From contig NZ_FMWO01000055.1 in NCBI RefSeq assembly GCF_900103035.1, forward strand, positions 1 to 62,674: DNA of 62,674 nt, given 5' to 3'. Origin of the DNA: Nitrosomonas mobilis. Lineage in GTDB: Bacteria; Pseudomonadota; Gammaproteobacteria; Burkholderiales; Nitrosomonadaceae. Every line of letters starts with the position of its first letter. Within the stretch, counting starts at the first letter, position 1. Positions 43,549 to 53,308 of the stretch are shown one piece after another. The position numbers and the translations under genes are program-made. Under the pieces are notes generated by a model, which ran no database searches, had not been told where the DNA came from, and saw only the letters and a program-made list of their open reading frames with translations.

Positions 43549-45609
43549 GTGAAATATTTTCTTATTCTGATTTTGGCCTCCTTGGCCACTTCCTCTACTG
43601 CCTGGGCGCAAGAATCAGAAAAAACAGCCCCCGTTGTTTTGGACGCTATTAACGTCACTGCCACACGCAGTGAGAAGCAACTCAGCGAGATTCCTAATGC
43701 TGCCACTTTCATCGAGCGAGATCAGCAACAAGACTCTCAACCCGGCGCGACAATCGACGAATTTGCTCGCGGCACACCCGGTGTATTTTTCCAGAACCCG
43801 TCTAATTTTGCACAAGATTTACGTATTTCTATCCGTGGATTTGGCGCACGTTCGCCGTTTGGTGTGCGTGGCATTCAGGTGCGTGTCGATGGTATCCCGC
43901 AAACGCTGCCCGACGGTCAAACGCAACTAGACACCATAGATCCATCGCTGATCGAACGCATGGAAATCATACGCGGGCCTTCGGCGTCACTGTTTGGTAA
44001 TGCGTCGGGGGGCATGATCAACATGACGACACGCAGTTCACCACGAGAAAAATTTGCCATTACACCACGACAAGTATTTGGGCAATACGGTTATTTCAAA
44101 TCAGAAATTCTTGCCGGTGGAAGTGAGAAAAATTTTGACTACGGTCTATTCGGTTCCCATTTGCAGCAAAGGGGTTGGCGTGATCACAGCCAAATGCAGA
44201 ATATCTTTTCGCAAGGTAAGTTTAATTTTCAAACCAGTACTAATTCGGATTTGATGGTGCTGTTCCGTAAATTTTACTCGCCCGAATCAAGAGACCCTGG
44301 CGGTCTGACAAGCACCCAGGTGCGTTCAAACCGTCGCCAAGCCGCGCCGCGCAATGTGTTGTTTAATGCCGGCGAGGAAGTCAGCCAAGAGCAGCTTGGC
44401 CTGCGCTATCGCAAGAGACCATCCGCCACGCAACAACTCACGGTCACCGCACATATATTACATCGTGATTTTCAGAATCGTTTACCATTTAAGGATGGTG
44501 GCCAGGTACAGTTTGATCGTTGGGTCGGCGGATTCGCGGTTCAGTTTGAAAATAACCACATGCTATTTAAACGACCCAATCGTCTGTTGGTCGGCGTGGA
44601 TTATGGCATACAAAACGACGATCGGCGCCGTTTTGACAACAATGAAGGCAACCGAGGTGCGCTGACGCTCAACCAATTGGAACGCGTACAAAGTGTCGGG
44701 CCATTTTTTCGCAATGAATGGCGCGTCATTGAAGATGTTGATGTCGTTGTGGGTGGCCGCTGGGATTGGCTGCACTACCAAGTCAGTGATGCATTTAAAA
44801 TTGACGGCAATCAATCCGGCTCCCGAACACTGTCTCAAGGCAGCGGCACGGTGGGTTTGGTGTACCACTTAAACAACCACCAACAAATTTACACTAATGT
44901 CGCGACAGTGTTTGAAACGCCGACCACTACCGAGCTATTGAATAATCCAGCCGGTATTGGTGGTTTTAATCCCAACCTAAATGCACAGACTTCGTTGAGT
45001 AAAGAACTCGGCTTTCGTGGTGACTCTGCCGGATTTCAATATGAAACCACCGTGTTTCATATCAGCTCTCGCAATGAAATTACGCCATTTGAGCTATCAA
45101 CCTCACCAGGACGTGCGTTCTTCCGCAATACCGGGAAATCACGCCGCATTGGTGTTGAAACACGCCTAGCCTCGCCGGAGTGGAAAGGCTTACGCGGCGA
45201 AGTGAGTTACACCTATTCCGACTTTGAGTTTCAAAAATTCATCGTCGACAATAATGACTTGCAAGGCAACACTTTCCCCGGCGTTCCCACACATCGTTGG
45301 GAAGGACTGCTACGCTATGCCCACTCATCTGGTGTATTTGGGCAAATGCATGTGCAACGTGTCGGCACTTTTTATGTCAACAATACCAACACCGCGTCCA
45401 ATAATGCCTACAACCTGGGGCAACTACTCGTCGGCTGGCAAAAAAAGCATCAATGGATTGAAGGCTTACTATTCCTTGGCATTAACAATTTATTTGATGC
45501 CAAATATAATTCAAATACCCGTATCAATGCCGCCTTTGATCGCTACTTTGAACCGGGTGCGCCAATGAATTTTTTTGGCGGATTACGCCTGCATATTGCG
45601 CCAATTTGA
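43549..45609 (+). CDS. TonB-dependent outer-membrane receptor
   Basis: Iron- or metal-complex receptor (686 residues). It has a signal peptide (1-20, ending AWAQ), a TonB box near DAINVTATRSEKQ, a plug domain (about 40-165, with IRGFGARSPFGVRGIQVRVDG and GPSASLFGNASGG), and a 22-strand barrel with the conserved SKELGFRGDSAGFQYETTVF and NLGQLLVGWQ. It ends LRLHIAPI without the usual terminal Phe. The start is GTG at 43549. The ligand cannot be told; the plug resembles siderophore/FecA-like receptors. It lies in the IS island, and energy would come from TonB-ExbBD at 14 kb. Confidence 0.9.
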   Translation: MKYFLILILASLATSSTAWAQESEKTAPVVLDAINVTATRSEKQLSEIPNAATFIERDQQQDSQPGATIDEFARGTPGVFFQNPSNFAQDLRISIRGFGARSPFGVRGIQVRVDGIPQTLPDGQTQLDTIDPSLIERMEIIRGPSASLFGNASGGMINMTTRSSPREKFAITPRQVFGQYGYFKSEILAGGSEKNFDYGLFGSHLQQRGWRDHSQMQNIFSQGKFNFQTSTNSDLMVLFRKFYSPESRDPGGLTSTQVRSNRRQAAPRNVLFNAGEEVSQEQLGLRYRKRPSATQQLTVTAHILHRDFQNRLPFKDGGQVQFDRWVGGFAVQFENNHMLFKRPNRLLVGVDYGIQNDDRRRFDNNEGNRGALTLNQLERVQSVGPFFRNEWRVIEDVDVVVGGRWDWLHYQVSDAFKIDGNQSGSRTLSQGSGTVGLVYHLNNHQQIYTNVATVFETPTTTELLNNPAGIGGFNPNLNAQTSLSKELGFRGDSAGFQYETTVFHISSRNEITPFELSTSPGRAFFRNTGKSRRIGVETRLASPEWKGLRGEVSYTYSDFEFQKFIVDNNDLQGNTFPGVPTHRWEGLLRYAHSSGVFGQMHVQRVGTFYVNNTNTASNNAYNLGQLLVGWQKKHQWIEGLLFLGINNLFDAKYNSNTRINAAFDRYFEPGAPMNFFGGLRLHIAPI

Positions 45610-45745
45610 GCCTGCTTGGTTTTGTTGGTTTAATGAAATTTAGAATTAACAATGGGTTGTTTGCCTAAAAGACCCCATAGCTCGGCCACGGTGCGTTACG
45701 TACCTTTATGCAGAATAACCCAACTTTGGATATACGCCGTCCACC
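45610..45745. other. Non-coding stretch after the receptor gene
   Basis: AT-rich; no gene or terminator stands out. Sequence from about 45660 on may already belong to the truncated IS256 copy. Confidence 0.35.
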
Positions 45746-46105
45746 TTGATCATACGCTGCAACGTTGTTACGCTATTAACAAATCAGTTCAGTGATTCGT
45801 TGACAGAGTTGTTAAGGAGGGGAGCCAAACAACTGCTGGAACAAGCTGTTGAAGCTGAATTGACAGGATTTATGGAGCAATTTTCCGGCAGGAAGCTGAA
45901 TGATGGGAGAGCTGCTGTGGTGCGTAATGGCTATCGCCCTGAGAGGAATATACAGACAAGTATAGGGCCTGTCACGGTTAAGATACCGAAGGTACGCGCC
46001 AAAGATGGAGACCCTGTGACATTTCGGTCAGCTCTGCTCTGGTGCCGCGCCGTATGTACGGAAGACAGCTTCGCTGGAGGCGGTGTTACCCTGGCTGTAT
46101 TTGAA
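45746..46105 (+). pseudogene. N-terminal fragment of an IS256-family transposase
   Basis: The frame encodes LLRRGAKQLLEQAVEAEL, then FMEQFSGRKLNDGRAAVVRN and GYRPERNIQTSIGPVTVKIP, the IS256 Transposase_mut N-terminus. Near 46045 a frameshift moves the match to another frame (YVRKTASLEAVLPWLYLKG). It stops near 46105, before the catalytic residues. There is no believable start codon; TTG 45746 is only the first available. Confidence 0.8.
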
Positions 46106-46112
46106 GGGTGTT

Positions 46113-46316
46113 TCAGGTTGTCGATGAAGCAGTAAAAGGAGTCAAAATTACATTGCCGCTGACATCCAATTCAGACACCCGCGCAGTCAAAATCCGAACC
46201 TGTTCGAATAACGGGCGGATCAAATCATTCTCTTGATCTGAGGCCAGTGTCGTGAGGTCAAGAAGTTCGAGTTCGCGCATGACTCGTAGTGCGATAAATA
46301 ACCGATAGTTCTGCAA
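46113..46316 (-). CDS. Small hypothetical protein or gene fragment
   Basis: A 67-residue open frame opened by TTG at 46316. It is helical and leucine-rich, with no known family. It might be the end of a lost gene because it abuts the IS256 fragment. No ribosome site is clear. Weak support. Confidence 0.3.
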   Translation of the reverse strand: MQNYRLFIALRVMRELELLDLTTLASDQENDLIRPLFEQVRILTARVSELDVSGNVILTPFTASSTT

Positions 46317-46615
46317 GCCTATGCTAAATAGTCATGTTTTTCATTACTCTATCCTCTCAAGAAATAGAGTCTCCAGTAATTCCGAGGCGATTCGCCGCCG
46401 CACAAGGCCTGTAGAGCAGGGTGCAGATGGTCATCAAGTGTGACGGCTGGCCAGACGTTCTTACCAGAAAAGGTTGAGCCGGGTTGGTGCTGGCTATCAC
46501 CTGAACATATGAATAGCAGCATCAGAGGAGACTCAGCGCCTAATAGTCTTCCGCCTGATGGTAAGTGGCTTTGGAGTAATCTGACAAAGTAGAAATAGAC
46601 GCTCAGTTTATCTGG
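46317..46615. other. Gap between the small frame and the GGDEF-EAL gene
   Basis: No intact gene. On the minus strand (about 46380-46540) one frame stays open and reads SGDSQHQPGSTFSGKNVWPA and so on without start or known family; it may be part of an older gene. Confidence 0.4.
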
Positions 46616-48904
46616 CTAACGAGGCGGTCGGGCGGTTTGGCGTAATAATTCGGCAAAAATATCACTCGGCATCGGCTTATATTTTAAATAACCTTGATAA
46701 TAATCGCATCCCTTGGTTTTTAAGAAAGTTAATTGCGCTGTTGTTTCCACGCCTTCGGCTAGAACTTTAAAACCCAACGTCCGTCCCATAGCTATAATTG
46801 TTGCGGTAATTTCCATGTCGTATTGTGAGTGGGGAATATCGTCGATAAAACTTTTATCGATTTTTAACACATCCAGCGGGAAGCGTTTAAGGTAGGCCAG
46901 TGAAGAATAGCCGGTACCAAAATCATCGATGGCAAGACGCACTCCTTGGGCGCGCAAGTCATTCAGGATTCCCATCACTTTGGTCTGGTTGTCCATCAGT
47001 CCGCTTTCAGTGAGTTCCAATTCCAGGTATTTAGCGGGAAAACCGGTTTTTTTCAGTATCCTGGCCACCAGGGCGTTCATGTCGCTACTGCGGAACTGGT
47101 GCGGCGAAACATTAACTGCCAAGGTCAGCGGCGGCAGTCCTGCGTCCTGCCATGCACGGCCCTGCCGACAAGTTTCGGCAAGTACCCATTCGCCTAACGC
47201 CACAATCTGGCCGCTGGATTCGGCAGCGGGAATAAAATGCCCCGGTGCAATCAACTGGCCGTCCGGGTATTGCCAGCGCACCAAAGCTTCGGCGCCGACG
47301 ATGCGACCGCTGGCGGCAGCCACTTGCGCTTGATAAAAAACCCTTAGTTCCTGTTGCTCGATCACTTTACGCAAGCGCGCTTCTAATTCAATCCGTTCAC
47401 GTGCCGCCAGCGTCATGGCTTCGGAATAATAAGCAAAGTTGCCCCGGCCTGCGTCTTTGGCTTGATACAGCGCAGCATCGGCCTGAACCAATAATTGTTC
47501 GGAAGTGTTGGCGTGTTGTGGGTACAAGCTGATGCCAATACTGACACTGATGCGTATATCGTTACGTTGGTCGAGGCTAAAAGGCTTTTCCAGATCGGTA
47601 ATGAGCGATTCCGCCACTCGGGCCGCATCTTCTTCATGCGCCAGATTTTCCAGCAGGACGATAAATTCATCGCCACCCAGGCGCGCAACCATATCGACGG
47701 TGCGTAGCCGTGCCTTAATGCGGGCGGCGACTTGCTGCAACAAGTTATCACCAGCTAAATGCCCCAAGCTATCGTTGACGGCTTTAAAATAATCCAGATC
47801 CAGCATGAGCAAAGCCAATGGTTTGCCATCACGCTGACTTATGCTGAGACCATGCTGGAGCTGTTCTATCAGTAAGCGCCGATTGGGTAACTGGGTTAAA
47901 GGGTCATAATAGGCCAGGTTGCGAATGGTCGCTTCAGCACTGTCATGCTCGATAGCCAGTAATGCCAAATCGGCATAGCGCTCAATCAGGAAGATTTCGG
48001 TATCGGTGGGTAACGTGGGCTGCCGGTGGTAAATGGCGAAGCTTCCTAAAACTTGTCCGGTACTGTTTTTGATGGGTTGCGACCAGCAGGATTGCACACA
48101 TGCCTTACGCGCAATTTCCCGATAAGCCGTCCAATAAGGATGCGTTTTCACGTCGGCGACGATGACGCGTTCGCCCAGAAACGCCGCCGTGCCGCAAGAA
48201 CCCGCAGCTATGCCGATGGCAAGGCCATCAATAGCACGGTTGTAAGCTTTGGGCAGGCTGGGTGCTGCGCCGTGGCGCAATTTGTTATGCGCATCCAGCA
48301 GCAAAATCGAGCAAAGCATTTCAGGATGCAGCGCCTCGATTTGGCGTGTCAGAGAATCGAGAACCTGATTCAGCGCCATTTTCTGGTTGATAAGCTGTAA
48401 AATCGAGTTTTGCAGGGTCAATTCACCGGTGCGGTTTTGCAGCGCGGCTTCTGCTTCTTTGCGTTCAGTAATATCCATCATCACGCCCACCAATTCTTTA
48501 AGCTCACCGTTTTCTATGATCGGTTCCACCACGTCATACAACCAGACAGTACGGCCATCGGCGGCTATCATCCGGTATTCAAATTTGTGTTCGCGATGTG
48601 CTCTCGTTTCGGCGAGGCAATAGGATACTGCCCATTCCTTGTCATCCGGGTGGATGTGCTGGAGCCAGAAATCGGTTTCGCTGGTCCAGGAGGCCAGACG
48701 GTAACCCAGCAAAGTTTCCGCTTCCTTGCTGACATAGGTCAGTTGGAATGTCTCTGGGTCGGCGCTCCAGACAATAGCGTGGGCACTTTCGATCAGTCCC
48801 CGGTATTTTAGTGCGTCACGTTTCAGTTCCTGAATCTCTAAAGCCAAAGCGGCGTTACGCTTCTGTAATTCTGCTTGCGTCAGAGAAAGATTTTTATTGT
48901 TCAT
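46616..48904 (-). CDS. PAS-GAF-GGDEF-EAL cyclic-di-GMP enzyme
   Basis: Soluble signalling protein of 762 residues. An N-terminal helix leads to a PAS domain (about 35-150), a GAF domain (about 170-320), GGDEF (about 330-490) and EAL (about 505-750). The cyclase motif RLGGDEF is intact, and an inhibitory I-site RTVD lies five residues before it. The EAL part keeps EALVRW, NVSPHQF, ELTES, DDFGTGYSSL and AEGVET, so phosphodiesterase activity is likely too. No membrane segment is seen. ATG 48904 is used; GTG 48907 is the alternative. Lying between IS remnants with no partner gene, it is probably island cargo. Confidence 0.93.
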   Translation of the reverse strand: MNNKNLSLTQAELQKRNAALALEIQELKRDALKYRGLIESAHAIVWSADPETFQLTYVSKEAETLLGYRLASWTSETDFWLQHIHPDDKEWAVSYCLAETRAHREHKFEYRMIAADGRTVWLYDVVEPIIENGELKELVGVMMDITERKEAEAALQNRTGELTLQNSILQLINQKMALNQVLDSLTRQIEALHPEMLCSILLLDAHNKLRHGAAPSLPKAYNRAIDGLAIGIAAGSCGTAAFLGERVIVADVKTHPYWTAYREIARKACVQSCWSQPIKNSTGQVLGSFAIYHRQPTLPTDTEIFLIERYADLALLAIEHDSAEATIRNLAYYDPLTQLPNRRLLIEQLQHGLSISQRDGKPLALLMLDLDYFKAVNDSLGHLAGDNLLQQVAARIKARLRTVDMVARLGGDEFIVLLENLAHEEDAARVAESLITDLEKPFSLDQRNDIRISVSIGISLYPQHANTSEQLLVQADAALYQAKDAGRGNFAYYSEAMTLAARERIELEARLRKVIEQQELRVFYQAQVAAASGRIVGAEALVRWQYPDGQLIAPGHFIPAAESSGQIVALGEWVLAETCRQGRAWQDAGLPPLTLAVNVSPHQFRSSDMNALVARILKKTGFPAKYLELELTESGLMDNQTKVMGILNDLRAQGVRLAIDDFGTGYSSLAYLKRFPLDVLKIDKSFIDDIPHSQYDMEITATIIAMGRTLGFKVLAEGVETTAQLTFLKTKGCDYYQGYLKYKPMPSDIFAELLRQTARPPR

Positions 48905-48944
48905 CACAAGGTTAAAATCATCGGCTTTATTAAGATTTCACAGA

Positions 48945-48989
48945 ACGCGTTCGAGAGTTGGTTCGTCAGACGTGCGAAGCATTTGAAAT
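48945..48989 (+). mobile_element. Second IS200 tnpA fragment
   Basis: About 45 bases (AGAACGCGTTCGAGAG..., ending GCATTTGAA) nearly identical to 39521-39566 inside the tnpA pseudogene. It abuts the IS903-like element at 48991, so that element probably inserted into an IS200 copy. Confidence 0.8.
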
Positions 48990-48990
48990 A

Positions 48991-50082
48991 GCCTTGTTGA
49001 ATATATCAAAATTTGAACAAAAGTCCTCATTCTTTCGTTAACTTTTAGATTTTTATAGGCGCCAGAATGCCTAAATTAGGCATTCTGTTGAGTGCAGACG
49101 CACTAATCCATGCTTCTATTTTTTGCTGTGGGAGTGCGCGTGTTTTCCTGGCGTTGCCAAAAATACGCTTGTAGCGTTGCGCGGCAAGGTCGGCATAGTT
49201 GCGCAAACCATATCCTGTCTTCTTTTGCCAGGCAATGCGTCCATGCTGGTCAATCACCTTGATACGACCGTCTCGCTGGGTGTCGCCTGCAGCCGAACGG
49301 ACAGCAGTCTTGTGTGGTGAAATGATCACTTGTGCATCAGGTTACTGATTCAAAACCGCTCGGGAAACCGGTTCGTCATCATAGGAGCCATCGGCGATGA
49401 AGGTATCAAAAGGCGTGTCAATCTGAACCAGTAAATCTGGAACCGCAGTGAGGTCACCAATTTCCGGCGTGGTGAGTTCGCACTCCAACAGCTGATGATT
49501 TTCATCAGTTGCAAAATACAGCTTCCGCCATGTGCGGCGAGCAGGAGCACCGTGCTTTTCCTGGTGTCATTCGTCCTTGCCGTAAACCTTGAGACCGGTT
49601 GAATCAACAATAACAAGTCTACCCGGTTTCATCGCTTTATTAGGGTATGCTGAGGTAACTAACTTAATGCTGCGCTTGGACAGGCTACTGAAATCAGGAA
49701 TGGTGATGTCAATTTTCGTGATACCGGCAAGCGAGTTCATGAAACCTTCGGTTTGACGTAAGGGTAGATGAAAGACTTGGCGGATAAATAGAGTGTTTCT
49801 ATGGCGAGATTAGAATATTCCTGCGGCCTGCCGCGAGCTCCCTTCTGGTGGGGCGCCACTCAGCAATTGCTGCTTCCGTAAACCAAATCGTGATATCACC
49901 CCGTCGCCATAGTCCATTGTTATACTCATGCCAGTTCGTCAGTTTATAACGAGATTTTTCGGTCTTATGACGGTGACTTTCGTTGTGTTTATAAGTCATT
50001 CGTTTCTCTGCAGATGAAATCCTGCAGAATTATGCCAGATATGCCATCTTTTTACCGGCAGTTCTATTTATTCAACTACACC
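48991..50082 (-). mobile_element. IS903-like IS5-family element, decayed
   Basis: About 1.09 kb bounded by GCCTTGTTGAATATATC and, on the opposite strand, GGTGTAGTTGAATAAATAG, both close to IS903-group tips. The size agrees with this group (about 1.06 kb). Flanking 9-mers do not match. Confidence 0.8.
49045..49999 (-). pseudogene. IS5-family (IS903 group) transposase, broken
   Basis: Pieces in different frames of the minus strand assemble into a full transposase: TNWHEYNNGLWRRGDITIWF at the N-terminus, FHLPLRQTEGFMNSLAG, IVDSTGLKVYGKDE followed by a stop near 49567, then TTPEIGDLTAVPDLL, FIADGSYDDEPVSRA and VIDQHGRIAWQKKTGYGLRN. At least one nonsense codon and two frame changes are present, so it is inactive. 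Confidence 0.85.
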
Positions 50083-50163
50083 ATTCCATAGGCAGGTTTG
50101 TTGTGCGTTTGTATGAGGTTGCGTGCTTATGTTAATGATTATCCGCAATTCTATGAAAGAATT

Positions 50164-51135
50164 TTATTGGGCAGTGTGCTTGAGTATCTCGACTATAGCA
50201 GGATCTTTGGCCATATCCATTGCGGTTTTTCCACTGATAGTGGTGATGGTGGAGTCGGCACCTCGCTCAAGCAGTAATTGAACGGTTTTTGCGTTTTCAT
50301 GTAAGGCGGCCCACATTAATGCAGTAACACCGTCTTGATTTTGCTGGTTTATATTAGCGCCTTTAGCGAGTAGCAGTTCGATAACTGGATTATGGCCATT
50401 CTGTGCGGCCAGAATAAGTGCGGTGAAGTCGTTGGTCGCCTTGAGATCGGGCAGCGCACCATGAGCTAGCAGAATTTCTACAATATCTGTATGACCGGAA
50501 AGCGATGCCAGGAACAGCGCAGAAGCGCCATTGGCGTCCTGTAGATCGGGCTTTGCACCACTGGCCAATAAAGCTTTGACGACATCAAGATGGCCATTTT
50601 GTGCAGCTAAGTGTAAAGCAGTAACTTGATTTTCGCTTTTTAAATCAGGCTTGGCTTTATGCTTGAGTAATAAGTCTGTTATCTTGCCGTTACCTTTAGC
50701 GGCTGCCAACATTAATGGTGACAAGCCATTCTTGTCCTGTAGATCCGGATTGGCCTTGTTCGCCAATAATATTTCGACGATGGGTAAGTGGGTATTTTTA
50801 ACTGCCAGCAGCAGCGGGGTGCCTCCCTGGATATTAGCAAGATCCACGGATGCCTTGTGTTTCAGTAATAACGTAACGATTTCTGCATGACCATTCTGGG
50901 CTGCAACGGATAGTGCAGTAAATCCATCCGGATTTTGTAGATCAATTTTGATATTTTCATTGATCAGTTTCGCCGCTGTGGCAGCATCACCGGTTAACGC
51001 GGCTTTGAGAAAATCTTGCTCATTGTTTGCGTATAAAGGTGGAATCTGTAATGAAAGGAATAGTGCCAGTCCAGTTAGGTAATATTTTGGTGAGCGATTG
51101 GAGTGGGTAAGCAATAGTGTTTTTAGAAGTTTCAT
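50164..51135 (-). CDS. Exported ankyrin-repeat protein
   Basis: A 323-residue protein with an N-terminal signal sequence (basic start, hydrophobic residues about 20-37, PLYANNE cleavage region) and about eight ankyrin repeats (45-318), each near 33 residues (e.g. GFTALSVAAQNGHAEIVTLL). The repeats are regular, which suggests a recognition scaffold in the periplasm or outside the cell. It lies 48 bases downstream of sdhA on the same strand, where sdhB is expected in many bacteria, and may be read with sdh. I know no link between the two. Confidence 0.87.
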   Translation of the reverse strand: MKLLKTLLLTHSNRSPKYYLTGLALFLSLQIPPLYANNEQDFLKAALTGDAATAAKLINENIKIDLQNPDGFTALSVAAQNGHAEIVTLLLKHKASVDLANIQGGTPLLLAVKNTHLPIVEILLANKANPDLQDKNGLSPLMLAAAKGNGKITDLLLKHKAKPDLKSENQVTALHLAAQNGHLDVVKALLASGAKPDLQDANGASALFLASLSGHTDIVEILLAHGALPDLKATNDFTALILAAQNGHNPVIELLLAKGANINQQNQDGVTALMWAALHENAKTVQLLLERGADSTITTISGKTAMDMAKDPAIVEILKHTAQ

Positions 51136-51183
51136 ATGGGATAATTTTTTAAATTACTATATAAAATAGTGCCTGGCAGGCTA

Positions 51184-52947
51184 TCAGTAGGTTCTTGCTT
51201 TGGGTGGAAAGGATTCTACCGTGAGCGGTTTTAGTCTTACCGGTTTATAATCGAGTCGCTGGTCTTGGCTGAAAAATAGTGTGTGCTTGAGCCAGTTACG
51301 ATCGTCCCGTTCGGGATAGTCGTCACGTGTGTGCGCGCCGCGGCTTTCCAGACGGGCATGTGCCGAAACCATGGTGGCGATTGCTACTTCGATCAGATTA
51401 TCCAGTTCCAGAGCTTCGATCCGAGCCGTATTGAATACGCGGCTTTTGTCACGTATTTCGGTCTGCCTTACTTGCTGTGCGATTTCGTTAATTTTATTAA
51501 TTCCCTGCGCCAGCATGTCTGGAAAGCGGAATACGCCACAGTAGTGTTGCATGGTTTTACGCAGTGCCGCAGAAGTTTCGGCAACAGAAGTACCATCTTT
51601 CTGTGTTTCGAGGCGGGATAGGCGTGTCAGGGTGAATTCGGCGGCATTGTCGGGCAACGGTTGATGATGGTGGTTACCCTTGAGATCATTAATGATCTGT
51701 TCGCCTGCCGCACGACCGAATACGACAATATCCAGCAACGAGTTGGTACCCAGACGGTTGGCGCCGTGTACAGATACACAAGCACATTCACCGACCGCAT
51801 ACAAACCGGTCACGACTTCCTCCGGCCCTGTTTTGTAGGGAGCGACAACCTGACCATGGAAATTGGTGGGTATGCCGCCCATCATATAATGCGCGGTCGG
51901 GACTACCGGTATGGGCTGCTCGATCGGGTCGACGTGCGCAAACTTTAGGGCAATGTCGCGGATACCCGGCAGCTTGGATTTAATCGTCTCCGCGCCAAGA
52001 TGGTCGAGTTTCAGTAACAGATGGTCATGATTCGGCCCACAGCCACGGCCTTGCAAAATTTCGGTCGTTAGTGCACGTGACACTACATCCCGGCTGGCGA
52101 GATCTTTTGCATTTGGTGCATACCGCTCCATGAAGCGTTCCCCTTCACTGTTGAGCAGATAACCGCCTTCGCCGCGTACTGCCTCGCTGATGAGCACTCC
52201 TGCGCCATAAACACCGGTTGGGTGAAATTGCCAGAACTCCATGTCCTCTAGAGGTATGCCGGCACGAGCCACCATGCCCAGCCCATCTCCCGTATTGATG
52301 AAAGCGTTGGTGCTGGCTTCAAAAATCTGACCCGCACCACCCGTCGCTAGCAGAGTTGCACGTGCCTGTAGCAGCATCACTTCACCAGTTTCCATCTCCA
52401 GTGCAGTAACACCTAGAACATCCCCTTGCTGATTGCGTACCAAATCAAGTCCCAGCCACTCGACAAAAAACTGAGTGTTGGCGCTGACATTCCGCTGATA
52501 AAGGGTGTGCAGCATGGCATGACCGGTTCGGTCTGCGACGGCGCAAGAGCGGGTGGCCTGCGCGCCGCCAAAATGTTGGGATTGTCCGCCAAACGGCCGT
52601 TGATAGATTTTACCATTCTCCAACCGGTCGAACGGCATGCCGAAATGCTCGAGCTCATAAACAATTTCTGAAGCCCTACGACACATGTATTCGATAGCAT
52701 CCTGATCGCCAAGGTAATCGGAACCTTTGACCGTATCGTACATATGCCAGTGCCAGTTGTCTTCGCTGACATTACCAAGCGCCGCGGCAATTCCTCCTTG
52801 TGCGGCAACGGTATGTGAGCGGGTGGGAAATACTTTGGACAAAACCGCCACTTTAAGACCTGCCTCGGATAGCTGTAAGGCAGCGCGCATGCCAGCACCT
52901 CCGGCGCCGACAATCACGACATCAAATTTTCTTGTGTTTATTGCCAC
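51184..52947 (-). CDS. sdhA: Succinate dehydrogenase flavoprotein subunit
   Basis: Oxidises succinate to fumarate and holds covalent FAD. The GTG at 52947 gives the family start (M)[20 protein letters not shown]; a longer in-frame start at 52980 lies within sdhD. The FAD-linking histidine is in [16 protein letters not shown]; substrate residues are in HPTGVYGAG and [11 protein letters not shown]. The protein has 587 residues. It follows sdhD by one base. The iron-sulfur subunit sdhB, normally next, is not found; an ankyrin gene and IS debris follow. Confidence 0.96.
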   Translation of the reverse strand: MAINTRKFDVVIVGAGGAGMRAALQLSEAGLKVAVLSKVFPTRSHTVAAQGGIAAALGNVSEDNWHWHMYDTVKGSDYLGDQDAIEYMCRRASEIVYELEHFGMPFDRLENGKIYQRPFGGQSQHFGGAQATRSCAVADRTGHAMLHTLYQRNVSANTQFFVEWLGLDLVRNQQGDVLGVTALEMETGEVMLLQARATLLATGGAGQIFEASTNAFINTGDGLGMVARAGIPLEDMEFWQFHPTGVYGAGVLISEAVRGEGGYLLNSEGERFMERYAPNAKDLASRDVVSRALTTEILQGRGCGPNHDHLLLKLDHLGAETIKSKLPGIRDIALKFAHVDPIEQPIPVVPTAHYMMGGIPTNFHGQVVAPYKTGPEEVVTGLYAVGECACVSVHGANRLGTNSLLDIVVFGRAAGEQIINDLKGNHHHQPLPDNAAEFTLTRLSRLETQKDGTSVAETSAALRKTMQHYCGVFRFPDMLAQGINKINEIAQQVRQTEIRDKSRVFNTARIEALELDNLIEVAIATMVSAHARLESRGAHTRDDYPERDDRNWLKHTLFFSQDQRLDYKPVRLKPLTVESFPPKARTY

Positions 52948-52948
52948 G

Positions 52949-53308
52949 CTAGCCCCACAGAATATATACAAACCAAGCAAAATAGAATAAGAGTGCGGTA
53001 ATCACCATAATTTGGATTGTCAGGCGAGCCGCCATCGGATGGACATAATCCATCAATACATTGCGTACACCCACCCACGCATGCCAGCATAAAGCGAAAA
53101 AAAATAGCAAGGATGCTATTTGCATCCATTGGTTATCGAACAGCAACCTGATGTCGTCGTAATCGACAGGGTGGCGCAAGATGGTAAATGTGATGACAAA
53201 CACGGTATAAAGCGCCATTAGCACTGCGGTTACGCGTTGTGCCAGCCAGTCGCGTAATCCATAATGCGCGCCAGTTACCACCCGGTTTGATCGCCTTACC
53301 ATAACCAT
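52949..53308 (-). CDS. sdhD: Succinate dehydrogenase membrane anchor subunit SdhD
   Basis: Three-helix membrane anchor (119 residues) that with SdhC binds haem b and ubiquinone. Helices lie near 25-48, 62-82 and 92-116. The haem/quinone region [17 protein letters not shown] is present. It overlaps sdhC by 13 bases; ATG 53302 is another possible start (MVRRSNRVV). Confidence 0.92.
   Translation of the reverse strand: MVMVRRSNRVVTGAHYGLRDWLAQRVTAVLMALYTVFVITFTILRHPVDYDDIRLLFDNQWMQIASLLFFFALCWHAWVGVRNVLMDYVHPMAARLTIQIMVITALLFYFAWFVYILWG

Noticed and set aside
46113..46316. Antitoxin or other small functional gene beside the IS256 fragment
   Set aside because: No family match, TTG start, no ribosome site; kept only as a low-confidence frame.
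50164..51135. Ankyrin gene as an sdhB replacement
   Set aside because: It has no iron-sulfur cysteines and carries a signal sequence, so it cannot serve as SdhB.
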